From positions 2,523,001 to 2,587,000 of the forward strand of contig NZ_JAHBAH010000001.1 in the NCBI RefSeq assembly GCF_020510425.1: 64,000 nt of DNA. The letters run 5' to 3'. The notes beneath the pieces are model-generated. The model was not told the origin of the DNA. It did no database searches and saw nothing but the letters and a program-made list of their open reading frames with translations. Origin of the DNA: Quatrionicoccus australiensis. GTDB taxonomy: Bacteria; Pseudomonadota; Gammaproteobacteria; Burkholderiales; Rhodocyclaceae. Below are positions 44,069-52,343 of this stretch, piece by piece. The first letter of the stretch is position 1. Each line of letters begins with the position of its first letter. Both the position numbers and the translations under genes were made by a program.

Positions 44069-47000
44069 TCAGGCCAGCGTGGTCCGGCGCTCGCGTCGGG
44101 CATGCTGGCGGAGCATTTTGAGCAATTCTTCGAGGTCGACCGGTTTGGCGAGATGGCCGATCATGCCGGCGGCCAGGCACTTGTCGCGCTCTTCGCTGAA
44201 GGCGTGTGCCGTTTGCGCGATGATCGGCAAGTCGGGCGCCAGTTCGCGAATCAGCCGGCTCGCTTCGTAGCCGTCCATTTCCGGCATCTGGATGTCCATT
44301 AGCACATAGTCGTAGGCGGCATCGCCGTCGCGGGCAATGCGCTCGACGGCTTCCCGCCCGTTGCTGACCACGACCACCGTCGCTCCATTCTCGATCAGGT
44401 TGGCTGCCAGTATGGTCTGGTTGATCGGTTCGTCTTCAGCGACCAGGAAGGAGAGCCCCTGTAGCGGCGTGGCGGCAATTGCCGGACGCGCGGGGCTTGT
44501 TTCCTTTTCTGCTTCGGCCGGGGCGGAAATGTAGGGCAAAAGGATGTCGACCGTTGTGCCGATGTCGGGCTGGCTGCGTACTTCAATGCTGCCCTGCATC
44601 AGTTCGAGGATGCGTTTGCTGATCGCCAGACCGAGGCCGGTACCGCCGAACTTGCGGGTGGATGAGGCGTCGGCCTGCTGGAAGGGATTGAACAGCTCGC
44701 CAAGCTGCGCCGGCGTCATGCCGATGCCGGTGTCGCTGATCCGGAAGGCGAGTCGATCGCCGTGCACCGAGGCGCTCAGGCTGACCTGTCCGTGGGCTGT
44801 GAATTTGATGGCGTTGGAGAGTACATTGAGCAGCACCTGACCGAGCCGCAATGGGTCGCTCAGGCAACTTTCCGGCAGGTCGGCGGCGAGTTCGGTGTGT
44901 AGTTCGATGCCCTTTGCTTCCGCCCGGTCGCGCAGCAGATCCAGTGTGTGTTCGATGACTTCGCCGAGATCGACCCGGGTCTGCTCGATATTCAGTTTGC
45001 CGGCCTCGATTTTCGAAAAATCGAGCACGTCGTTGATGACGCCAAGCAGGCGCTTGCCGGAAAGCTGGATCTTGGCAAAGGCATCGCGCGCCTTGGCCGG
45101 GTTCTCGCAATTGCGGAAACCGATGTCGGCAAAGCCGAGTACGCCGTTGAGTGGCGTGCGGATTTCATGACTCATGTTGGCGAGAAATTCGCTGCGGATA
45201 CGCGCCAGGTTCTCGGCTGCCATCAAGGCCTGCTCGCGGGCCAGGGCGGTGGCCCTTTGTTCGCTCATGTCGACGAAGCTGATTACGGCGCCGATCGTCC
45301 TGCCGTCTGCCAGCATCGGATGTATGGCATACATCACGGGCACGGCATGGCCGTCGGCATGCCAGTAGACCTCGTTGTCGGCACGCATCTTGATGCCCTG
45401 GCACAGGGCGCTGTGACTCGGGCATTCCGCCAGCGGATAGGGGCTGCCATCCGGCTTGCTGTGATGGAAGAGGGCGTGGCCGGGCTGGCCGATGACCTGT
45501 TCGGCCGTATAGCCGAGCATTTCACAGGCGGCCGGATTGATGAAGGTGATCAGGCCTTTGGCGTCTACGCCGTAAAGCCCGTCGGCGCTCGACTGGATGA
45601 TATGCGTGGCGCGCGCTTCGGTTTCCATCAGGGCCGTGGTGCGTTGTTGCACCAGTTCTTCGAGATGGCGCCGGTGCAATTCGAGTTCGGCCTCGTTGCG
45701 CTTGCGCTCGGTAATGTCGCGGGTAACGGCAAGGATGGAGGTGATCCGGCCTTCGTTATCGCGCATCGGCACGGCATGGGTTTCCAGCTGGCGATGCCCA
45801 CCCTTGAGCCCGATGATTTCGAATTCAAGCGAGCCGGCCTTGCCTTGCATGACGCTGTCGTTCAGGGCGCAGAAGGCGGCGCGATCCTGCGGCGCGACGA
45901 CGGTGAGGATGTCGCAGCCCAGCACCTGCTCGAGCGCGTTGGCCTCGATCATGCTCAGCCCGGCACGGTTCATCTGCAATAGCCGGCCATCCGGTGTCAG
46001 CAATTTGACGCATTCGGGCTCGGTGTCGATGATGGTCTGCAACTGACGTTCGTTACTGGCCAGTTGCTGCTGTGCCTGCTCGCGCTCGATGGCCGAACCG
46101 ACCCAACGCGCCAGCAGCGCCATGAATTCGCGGTCGGTATCGTCGAATTCGCGATGGTAGGGCGTGGGGGAACTGAAATTGACTGTCCCGTGCACCTTGC
46201 CGTTTACCAGGACCGGTGCGCCGATGTACGACTCCAGCCCGAATGCGGCGTAGCAGGGATGACGGGCATGGCTGGAACTTCCCATGCGGGCGATGGAAAG
46301 CACATTTTCGCTCTGCAGCGTGATGTTGCAATAGGTGTCGCCGAAGGGGAATTCCTGGCCATCGTGCAGGGCATTGTCCGGGGAAACCTGGGAGATGACG
46401 CGGTAGATGTCGCCACTGATCTGGCTGATGATGCCAAACTCGAGTTCCAGCAGTTTGCTGCCCGCCGTGAGGGCCTGCTGCAATTGTTTGTTGAGCGGCA
46501 AATGCGAGAACGCGGCGATTTCGTTGAGGCGGCGCAGACTTTCCTGCTGGCGCAGGCCATGTTCGACGCTGTGGTTGAGCATTTCCTCGCGCAGTTGGGT
46601 CAGGCTCAGCTGGCGCAGCATGAAGTAGCCGGACAGGGCTGACAGCAGGATGAAGGCAAGCGCCATCGCCGAGGTCTGGTAAAGCTCGGTGCGCCAGGCT
46701 GCCAGAGAATCCTCGCTGGCGGCGCCGGCGAGAACGATCATCGGCGCCTTGGCGAGATGCCGGTAGGTCAGCTGACGATCCTGCCGGTCGGGACCGTTCT
46801 GGGTGTGATAGCTGGCTGTGGCGATGCCGGACTCGACGAGTTGCCGGAGTTCTGGTGAGACACCGCGATTGCCGACCTGGCCGCCAGGTTGGTCGGGGAT
46901 GGCTGGAAACCGCGAGATCAGGCCAAGCTTGTCGTCACGCAGAATAATGCTGCCGTGCGGTCCGAGATCGAAGCGGGAAATGATCTTTGCGAAGTGGCTA

Positions 47001-47551
47001 AGCGCAATGGGGGCCGAAATCACCCCGGCAAAGCTGCCGTCCGGGCTGTTGTAGCGGCGTGAAAAGCCGATGATGTACTGCTGCGAAACGCGCCCCATGC
47101 GTGGTTCGGCAATGCGTAGCGTGCTGTCGCTGTGGTCGCGGTGATAAATGAAGTAATCGCGGTCAGCCCAGCTGATCTTTTTTTCCTTGATCAGCCCCTT
47201 GCCGAGAATGACCAGACCGTCTGCATCGGATACCCGGAAGGCTTCGACTTCCGGCAGGCGCTGTTCGTGCCGGCTCAGGAAGGCGGTCATGCCGGCCTCG
47301 TCGATTTTTTTGCCGGCCAGTTGGCGCTCGAGTTCGTCGGCGACGGTACGCAAGGCGAGGTCGATGCGGGCAATGCTGCCGGAAACGTCCTGATCCAGTG
47401 CGCTGGCGATGTTCTGGGTCAGTGATTCGGCGCGCTGTTCATACTGTTCGCGGCTTTGCTGCAGCGAGAATATGCATAGCAGAACAACCAGCAAATTGGC
47501 GAGTACCAGGCTGGAGAGCAGCAGTTTGCGCAGGTTTTGCGGGGGCCTCAT
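44069..47551 (-). CDS. Large hybrid sensor histidine kinase (Cache-GAF-PAS-PAS-HisKA-REC)
   Basis: A 1,160-residue kinase. Two membrane helices (about 10-32 and 295-318) flank a periplasmic Cache domain (SDADGLVILGKGLIKE, RRYNSPDGSFAGVISAPI). Cytoplasmic domains follow: GAF (about 345-495), two PAS domains (about 505-625 and 645-770), HisKA with His in NMSHEIRTPLNGVLGF (near 792), HATPase_c (NVLSNAIKFTAHGQ, GTGLGLAISKRILEL) and a C-terminal receiver with Asp in YVLMDIQMPEMDGYE (near 1083). Phosphorelay to a separate Hpt protein is expected. No cognate regulator is adjacent; the ligand is unknown. Confidence 0.92.
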   Translation of the reverse strand: MRPPQNLRKLLLSSLVLANLLVVLLCIFSLQQSREQYEQRAESLTQNIASALDQDVSGSIARIDLALRTVADELERQLAGKKIDEAGMTAFLSRHEQRLPEVEAFRVSDADGLVILGKGLIKEKKISWADRDYFIYHRDHSDSTLRIAEPRMGRVSQQYIIGFSRRYNSPDGSFAGVISAPIALSHFAKIISRFDLGPHGSIILRDDKLGLISRFPAIPDQPGGQVGNRGVSPELRQLVESGIATASYHTQNGPDRQDRQLTYRHLAKAPMIVLAGAASEDSLAAWRTELYQTSAMALAFILLSALSGYFMLRQLSLTQLREEMLNHSVEHGLRQQESLRRLNEIAAFSHLPLNKQLQQALTAGSKLLELEFGIISQISGDIYRVISQVSPDNALHDGQEFPFGDTYCNITLQSENVLSIARMGSSSHARHPCYAAFGLESYIGAPVLVNGKVHGTVNFSSPTPYHREFDDTDREFMALLARWVGSAIEREQAQQQLASNERQLQTIIDTEPECVKLLTPDGRLLQMNRAGLSMIEANALEQVLGCDILTVVAPQDRAAFCALNDSVMQGKAGSLEFEIIGLKGGHRQLETHAVPMRDNEGRITSILAVTRDITERKRNEAELELHRRHLEELVQQRTTALMETEARATHIIQSSADGLYGVDAKGLITFINPAACEMLGYTAEQVIGQPGHALFHHSKPDGSPYPLAECPSHSALCQGIKMRADNEVYWHADGHAVPVMYAIHPMLADGRTIGAVISFVDMSEQRATALAREQALMAAENLARIRSEFLANMSHEIRTPLNGVLGFADIGFRNCENPAKARDAFAKIQLSGKRLLGVINDVLDFSKIEAGKLNIEQTRVDLGEVIEHTLDLLRDRAEAKGIELHTELAADLPESCLSDPLRLGQVLLNVLSNAIKFTAHGQVSLSASVHGDRLAFRISDTGIGMTPAQLGELFNPFQQADASSTRKFGGTGLGLAISKRILELMQGSIEVRSQPDIGTTVDILLPYISAPAEAEKETSPARPAIAATPLQGLSFLVAEDEPINQTILAANLIENGATVVVVSNGREAVERIARDGDAAYDYVLMDIQMPEMDGYEASRLIRELAPDLPIIAQTAHAFSEERDKCLAAGMIGHLAKPVDLEELLKMLRQHARRERRTTLA

Positions 47552-47691
47552 ATTCTTGTTCGGGCAGCGGGTCAGGCCAGTACGGCGGTGCTATGCAGGA
47601 GGAACTTCCAGAGCTTCCTGATTTTTATCGGTAGACGCCTGAATACTACGCCTTTTGGCATATGTGTAACGGATTTTTCAAATGATAATCT

Positions 47692-47711
47692 GCACCAAGG
47701 TGGTGCTTTTT
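47692..47711 (+). terminator. Terminator-like hairpin without an upstream gene
   Basis: GCACCA (47692-47697) and TGGTGC (47701-47706) form a 6-bp stem with a 3-base loop, followed by TTTTTG. It reads as an intrinsic terminator on the plus strand, but the nearest upstream sequence (47552-47691) has no gene. It may end a small RNA or antisense transcript, or be fortuitous. The rest of 47552-47892 shows no gene. Confidence 0.35.
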
Positions 47712-47892
47712 GTGGTTCTTGGCACCACGATGTGCCAGCACCTTACCGGCCGACTGTTCCTTTTTCGGTTGCTCCAAAATTTATGGTCCTGTTTTTAAAT
47801 GACTATTTTTGTATGGCGTTGCTTGGCATACGACGTGCTAAATAGACTGTCGAGAGGGGCGGAACTGTTGTAGCGCGTTCGCTTCTTCGAAG

Positions 47893-48026
47893 GGTAGCTA
47901 GGGTTCCGGTTTCGCCAATGGGCAGTAATGTCGGGCGGGATGTCTGGTCCGAGAGCTGCCGGTCATGAAATGCCGGACTCGTTGTCGGCAGGGCATGGCT
48001 CCACGGAGGGATAAAAGCCCGGGAGG
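47893..48026 (+). promoter_or_regulatory. Guanidine-I (ykkC) riboswitch
   Basis: The leader before the ABC importer carries the conserved ykkC blocks in order: CTAGGGTTCCGG (47898-47909), CTGGTCCGAGAG (47944-47955) and ACGGAGGGATAAAAGCCCGG (48003-48022) followed by GAGG. These are recalled consensus blocks of the class I guanidine aptamer. Downstream, CGCTT/AAGCG (48029-48043) forms a stem that can extend by pairing GAGG (48023-48026) with CCTC (48045-48048), overlapping the aptamer's 3' side, so an alternative fold could switch expression; no T-run follows. It precedes guanidine-degradation genes, as expected. Ligand-induced activation of the operon is inferred. Confidence 0.88.
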
Positions 48027-48082
48027 ATCGCTTTGACGAAGCGCCCTCTCGCCCATTTATCCGATCCGCAAGGGAGTCAGTC

Positions 48083-49132
48083 ATGCACAATCTCGCAGCC
48101 CGTTCCGCCCGCCGCTCCATCCTCTCCGGCGAGGCCTCGCAAGTTTCTTCCGTTTTCTCCCGCCTGCGCCAGGGTGCCGTCGCGCTCGGCGTCGGCCTGT
48201 CGCTGATCGCCACCTCGGCGCCGGCGCTGGCCGAAGTCAAGGTTGGCGTGTCCGACTGGCCGGGCTGGGTGGCCTGGTACGTTGCCGAGCAAAAGGGTTT
48301 CTTCAAGAAGAATCACGCCGACGTCAAACTGGTCTGGTTCGCCAACTACACCGACTCGATCTCGGCGCTGTCATCCGGTCAACTCGACGCCAACTCGCAA
48401 ACCTGGTCCGACACCATGGGCCCGCTCGCCAAGGGCGTGCCGGTCAAGGCCGTGCTGGTCAATGACAATTCGGCCGGCAACGACGCGCTGATGGTCAGCC
48501 CGAAGATCAAGGGCTTTGCCGATCTCAAGGGGAAGCGCATCGCGCTCGAGGAATTCAGCATTTCGCATTTCGTGCTCGCCACCGCGCTGGCCAAGAACGG
48601 CATGAGTCAGAAGGACGTCAAGGTCGTCAATCTGTCGGCCGGCGATGCTGCCGCCGCCTTCATGTCCGGTCGCGTCGATGCGGCCGTGGTGTGGAACCCG
48701 TGGGTCAACCAGATCGAGAAGAGCGGCAAGGGCAAATCGCTGTTCACCTCCAAGGACATGCCGGGCCTGATCCCCGACCTGCTGGTCGCGCAGGACAAGG
48801 CAATCAAGGCCAAGCGCAAGGACCTGGTCGGCATGATCCGCGCCTGGTTCGACACCGAGAAGTTCATCCGCGAGAACCCGGATGAAGCCGCCGCGATCAT
48901 GTCCAAGGTGGTCAGCATGAAGGCCGACGAATACAAGGTCTTCCTGCCCGGTACCAAGTTCTTTGACGCTGCCGCCAACCAGGCCGCGTTCAATGCCGCC
49001 GATCCGAAGTCGCTGCAGACCGTGGCGCCGACCATTGCCAAGTTCCTGCTCGACAACAAGCTGATCGACGGCAAGCCGGATGCGGCCAAGGGCATCGACG
49101 CCTCGCTGCTGACCGAAGCCCTGGCCAAGTGA
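48083..49132 (+). CDS. ABC importer substrate-binding protein (NrtA/SsuA-like), candidate guanidine transporter
   Basis: A 349-residue periplasmic binding protein with signal peptide (to about residue 50, LIATSAPALAEVKVG) and the NMT1/SsuA-type fold: SDWPGWVAWYVAEQKGFFKK, ALSSGQLDANSQTW and GRVDAAVVWNPWVNQ. It is first in a riboswitch-led operon with permease and ATPase genes that matches transporters accompanying guanidine carboxylases. The substrate is inferred from context (guanidine or a guanidino/urea compound). AGGGAG precedes the ATG. Confidence 0.9.
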   Translation: MHNLAARSARRSILSGEASQVSSVFSRLRQGAVALGVGLSLIATSAPALAEVKVGVSDWPGWVAWYVAEQKGFFKKNHADVKLVWFANYTDSISALSSGQLDANSQTWSDTMGPLAKGVPVKAVLVNDNSAGNDALMVSPKIKGFADLKGKRIALEEFSISHFVLATALAKNGMSQKDVKVVNLSAGDAAAAFMSGRVDAAVVWNPWVNQIEKSGKGKSLFTSKDMPGLIPDLLVAQDKAIKAKRKDLVGMIRAWFDTEKFIRENPDEAAAIMSKVVSMKADEYKVFLPGTKFFDAAANQAAFNAADPKSLQTVAPTIAKFLLDNKLIDGKPDAAKGIDASLLTEALAK

Positions 49133-49139
49133 GCTTGCG

Positions 49140-49952
49140 ATGAGCCGGACTTCGCGCGGCAGTTCGCTGTGGCAGATCCGCACCGCCATCGACCGGCGCC
49201 AGTACTGGCTGCTGGCCGTGGCCGGGCTGGTTGCGCCGCTGCTCGCCTGGGGCCTGCTGGGTAGCCTGGACGGGGTGGACAAGATCTTCCTGCCCGGGCC
49301 GCTCGACGTGCTCAAGCGGGCGCTCGCCTGGGCGACCGAAGACGACCTGGCGCACGACGTCGCGATCAGTACCTGGCGCGTCGTCGCGGGCTGGGCGCTG
49401 TCCGCCCTGTTCGCGCTGCCGATCGGCCTCTACATCGGCACCTACCGTGCCGTGCAGGCGCTGCTCGAGCCGCTCACCGACTTCATCCGCTACATGCCGG
49501 CCGTCGCCTTCATTCCGCTCGTCATGCTGTGGGTCGGTATCGACGAAGGCTCGAAGGTGGCGATCATCTTCATTGGCACCTTCTTCCAGATGGTGCTGAT
49601 GGTCGCCGAGGATGTGCGGCGCGTGCCGCTGGCGCAGATCGAGGCGGCGCAGACGATGGGCGCGACGCGCGGCGAGATCGTCGACAAGGTGATCATTCCG
49701 TCAGCCAAGCCGGCCCTGCTCGACACCCTGCGCATCACCATGGGCTGGGCGTGGACCTACCTGGTCGTCGCCGAGCTGGTTGCCGCCAACTCCGGGCTCG
49801 GCTACGCCGTGCTCAAGGCGCAGCGCTTCCTGCAGACCGACAAGATCTTCGCCGGCATCCTGATGATCGGCCTGATCGGCCTGGTCATCGACCAGAGCTT
49901 CCGGTTGATCCATCGCAAGGCCTTTCCCTACCTGAATGGAGGTCGTTCATGA
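49140..49952 (+). CDS. ABC importer permease (SsuC/TauC-like)
   Basis: A 270-residue inner-membrane permease with six helices and the EAA-type loop EAAQTMGATRGEIVDKVIIP. The start follows the binding-protein stop by 7 bases. It overlaps the ATPase gene by 4 bases. Presumably imports the operon's nitrogen substrate. Confidence 0.92.
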   Translation: MSRTSRGSSLWQIRTAIDRRQYWLLAVAGLVAPLLAWGLLGSLDGVDKIFLPGPLDVLKRALAWATEDDLAHDVAISTWRVVAGWALSALFALPIGLYIGTYRAVQALLEPLTDFIRYMPAVAFIPLVMLWVGIDEGSKVAIIFIGTFFQMVLMVAEDVRRVPLAQIEAAQTMGATRGEIVDKVIIPSAKPALLDTLRITMGWAWTYLVVAELVAANSGLGYAVLKAQRFLQTDKIFAGILMIGLIGLVIDQSFRLIHRKAFPYLNGGRS

Positions 49953-50797
49953 GCGCCAGCATCGAAATCCGCGGCGTCGGCAAGACCTTCGGGCGCGGGC
50001 CGGGGGCAATCACCGCCTTGCAGAATGCTGACCTGCAGATCGGCCGCAACGAGTTCGTGACCTTCGTCGGCGCCTCCGGCTGCGGCAAATCCACGCTGCT
50101 GCGCATGATCGGCGGCCTGGAAACGGTCAGCGTCGGCGCGATTGCCGTCGATGGCCGGCCGATCGCCGGGCCCGGCGTCGAGCGGGCGATGGTCTTCCAG
50201 CACTACAGCCTCTACCCGTGGCTGACGGTGATCGAGAACATCAAGTTCTGCCGCCAGCTCAAGGCGCACATCGCCAACCGCACCGATGCCGACGTCGAGA
50301 AGGCCTCCGGCCGCGCCGACGCGCTGCTGCGCCTGATGGGCCTGGCGCACGTCGCGCATGCCTATCCCAATCAGTTGTCGGGCGGCATGCAGCAACGCGT
50401 CGCGATCGCCCGCGCCCTGATGAGCCGGCCGCCCATTCTGCTCATGGACGAGCCCTTCGGCGCACTCGATGCGCAGACGCGCGAGGTCATGCACGACCTG
50501 ATCCGGCATGTGCATCGCATCGAGGGCAGCACCATCGTCTTCGTCACGCACGACGTTGAGGAGGCGATCTACCTTGGCCAGCGCATCGTGCTGATGGCGC
50601 CGCGCCCCGGTCGCATCGACACGGTGTACGAGGTGCCGCTGCCGGCCGCACGGCAGCAGGACATGAAACTTGCCCCCGAGTTTCTGACGCTGAAGCGGGA
50701 GATTCTCGACCGCATCCGCGAGACCTCGGGCATGAAAACCGATCTCGAGCAGCTTGAACGCCTGTCGGCGCAGGCTGCCGTGGAGGAAAACGCATGA
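49949..50797 (+). CDS. ABC importer ATP-binding protein
   Basis: A 282-residue ATPase. The ATG at 49949 has GGAGG upstream and overlaps the permease stop; the long frame to 49529 is an out-of-place extension. Walker [12 protein letters not shown], signature LSGGMQQRV, Walker [13 protein letters not shown] and the H-loop [10 protein letters not shown] are present. The C-terminal ~40 residues extend past the core and overlap the next gene by 4 bases. Confidence 0.93.
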   Translation: MSASIEIRGVGKTFGRGPGAITALQNADLQIGRNEFVTFVGASGCGKSTLLRMIGGLETVSVGAIAVDGRPIAGPGVERAMVFQHYSLYPWLTVIENIKFCRQLKAHIANRTDADVEKASGRADALLRLMGLAHVAHAYPNQLSGGMQQRVAIARALMSRPPILLMDEPFGALDAQTREVMHDLIRHVHRIEGSTIVFVTHDVEEAIYLGQRIVLMAPRPGRIDTVYEVPLPAARQQDMKLAPEFLTLKREILDRIRETSGMKTDLEQLERLSAQAAVEENA

Positions 50798-51585
50798 ACA
50801 CCGCTTTGCAGAAAGCCCGCGCCGCGGTCGATATCGACCAGCGCTGGCAGCAATTTGCCCCCGATCTGGAGGTCGACCGGGTGCTTTTCTCCGACGTCAT
50901 TCCCGGCGGCTGCCACTGGTCGTGGCTGCTGCCGCGCGGCGTCACGCTGCGCCTGACCGCACTCGATGCCGGCGCCAACCTGTCGCTGGTGCTCTACAAC
51001 GCGCGCCAGAAGCTGGAGCGCTATAACCCGCCGGACACGCTGAAGGCGCAGCACACCGCGCACTTCACGCGCGGCCACGTGCTGATGAGCGACATGGGCT
51101 GTTCCCTGGCCTCGATTACCGCCGACAGCCTGGGCTGGCACGACCCGCTCGGCCTGCTGCTCGACGCCGAGCGGCTGCACGCCAAGTACGGTGATCACAA
51201 TTACCAGCAGTTCCGCAACGGCATGTACCGCTCCGGGCGCGACGGCCTGTTGATCGAGATCGGCAAGTACGGCCTCGGCCGGCGCGACCTGGTGGCGCCG
51301 GTCAATTTCTTCAGCAAGGTCAGCGTCGATGCCGAAGGCCGCTTCGCCTTCGCCGAGAACCACGCCAAGGCCGGCGACTACGTCGATCTGCGCCTCGACA
51401 TGGACGTCATCGTCGCCGTCTCGGCGGCGCCGCATCCGCTCGATCCGCGCCCGGGCTACGCACCGGCCCCGGTCGGCGTCGCCGCCTGGCGTTCCGGCCC
51501 TGCCGCGGCCGACGACTACTGCCGCGCCTTCCGCCCGGAAGGTGCCCGCGCGCTGCACAACAGCGATATGCAATACCTGATCTGA
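50794..51585 (+). CDS. Urea/guanidine carboxylase-associated protein, DUF1989 (UAAP1-type; carboxyguanidine deiminase subunit)
   Basis: A 263-residue DUF1989 protein. Recognised by DVIPGGCHWSWLLPRGVTLRL, LSLVLYNARQKLERYNPPDT, the metal-site region SDMGCSLASITADSLGWHD and VNFFSKVSVDAEGRF. Proteins of this pair were long labelled 'urea amidolyase associated' and have been reported to form a carboxyguanidine deiminase (CgdA/CgdB), converting carboxyguanidine to allophanate plus ammonia. Which subunit name applies is not certain. It overlaps the ATPase gene. Confidence 0.9.
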   Translation: MNTALQKARAAVDIDQRWQQFAPDLEVDRVLFSDVIPGGCHWSWLLPRGVTLRLTALDAGANLSLVLYNARQKLERYNPPDTLKAQHTAHFTRGHVLMSDMGCSLASITADSLGWHDPLGLLLDAERLHAKYGDHNYQQFRNGMYRSGRDGLLIEIGKYGLGRRDLVAPVNFFSKVSVDAEGRFAFAENHAKAGDYVDLRLDMDVIVAVSAAPHPLDPRPGYAPAPVGVAAWRSGPAAADDYCRAFRPEGARALHNSDMQYLI

Positions 51586-51594
51586 GGAGCCGCG

Positions 51595-52248
51595 ATGACC
51601 GCCACCGCCATGCGCATCCAGGAAAGCCCGCTCGACCCGGCCGCCGCCGTCTACGACGTCACGCTGCCGTCTGGCGAACCCTGGCTGCATGAAATCCGCA
51701 AGGGCCAGACCCTGCGCATCGTCGATGTCGAAGGCAACCAGGCCGCCGACATCATCTTCTACAACCGGCACGACACCGCCGAGCATTACAGCGTCAGCAA
51801 CACCATCCTTGGCCAGGGCGGCATCTACCTGACCACCGGTTCGGTGCTGCGCAGCAACGAGGGCCGGCCGCTGCTGACCATCGTCGCCGACACCTGCGGC
51901 CGGCACGACACGGTCGGTGGCGCCTGCGCCGCCGAGAGCAACACGGTGCGCTATGCGCTCGCCAAGAAGTTCATGCACAGCTGTCGCGACAACTACCTGC
52001 AGGCCATCCAGAACTCGGATGCCGGGCTGGACAAGGCCGACATCGTGCCCAACATCAACTTCTTCATGAACGTGCCGGTCACCGCCGACGGCCAGCTGAC
52101 TTTCGCCGACGGCGTGTCCGGTCCCGGCAAGTATGTCGAGCTGCGCGCCGAGATGGATGTCTGGGCGCTGCTCTCGAACTGCCCGCAACTGAACAATCCC
52201 TGCAACGCCTACAACCCGACGCCGGTCCGCCTGCTGATCTGGGACTGA
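51595..52248 (+). CDS. Urea/guanidine carboxylase-associated protein, DUF1989 (UAAP2-type; second deiminase subunit)
   Basis: A 217-residue paralog of the preceding protein. DUF1989 features: [18 protein letters not shown], the likely zinc-binding [18 protein letters not shown] (two Cys and one His) and [16 protein letters not shown]. Starts 9 bases after its partner with GAGGAG upstream, implying stoichiometric expression of a heteromeric deiminase. A second guanidine-sensing element lies in the gap after it. Confidence 0.9.
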   Translation: MTATAMRIQESPLDPAAAVYDVTLPSGEPWLHEIRKGQTLRIVDVEGNQAADIIFYNRHDTAEHYSVSNTILGQGGIYLTTGSVLRSNEGRPLLTIVADTCGRHDTVGGACAAESNTVRYALAKKFMHSCRDNYLQAIQNSDAGLDKADIVPNINFFMNVPVTADGQLTFADGVSGPGKYVELRAEMDVWALLSNCPQLNNPCNAYNPTPVRLLIWD

Positions 52249-52279
52249 CGCAAGACTCAGCGCTCCGGCTGCGCCGGCC

Positions 52280-52324
52280 CCCGGGACGACCCGGGCGGAA
52301 CAAGAAGAAAGCGGGACGACCCGC
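52280..52324 (+). promoter_or_regulatory. Guanidine-II (mini-ykkC) riboswitch: tandem ACGA-loop hairpins
   Basis: Two short GC stems each close an ACGA tetraloop: CCCGGG-ACGA-CCCGGG (52280-52295) and GCGGG-ACGA-CCCGC (52311-52324), separated by 15 bases. Paired hairpins with ACGR loops are the defining structure of the guanidine-II class. They end 19 bases before the carboxylase start codon, with only a weak GCGAG ribosome site between, so translational control is plausible. Confidence 0.85.
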
Positions 52325-52343
52325 GCTCTAGCGAGATAACACC

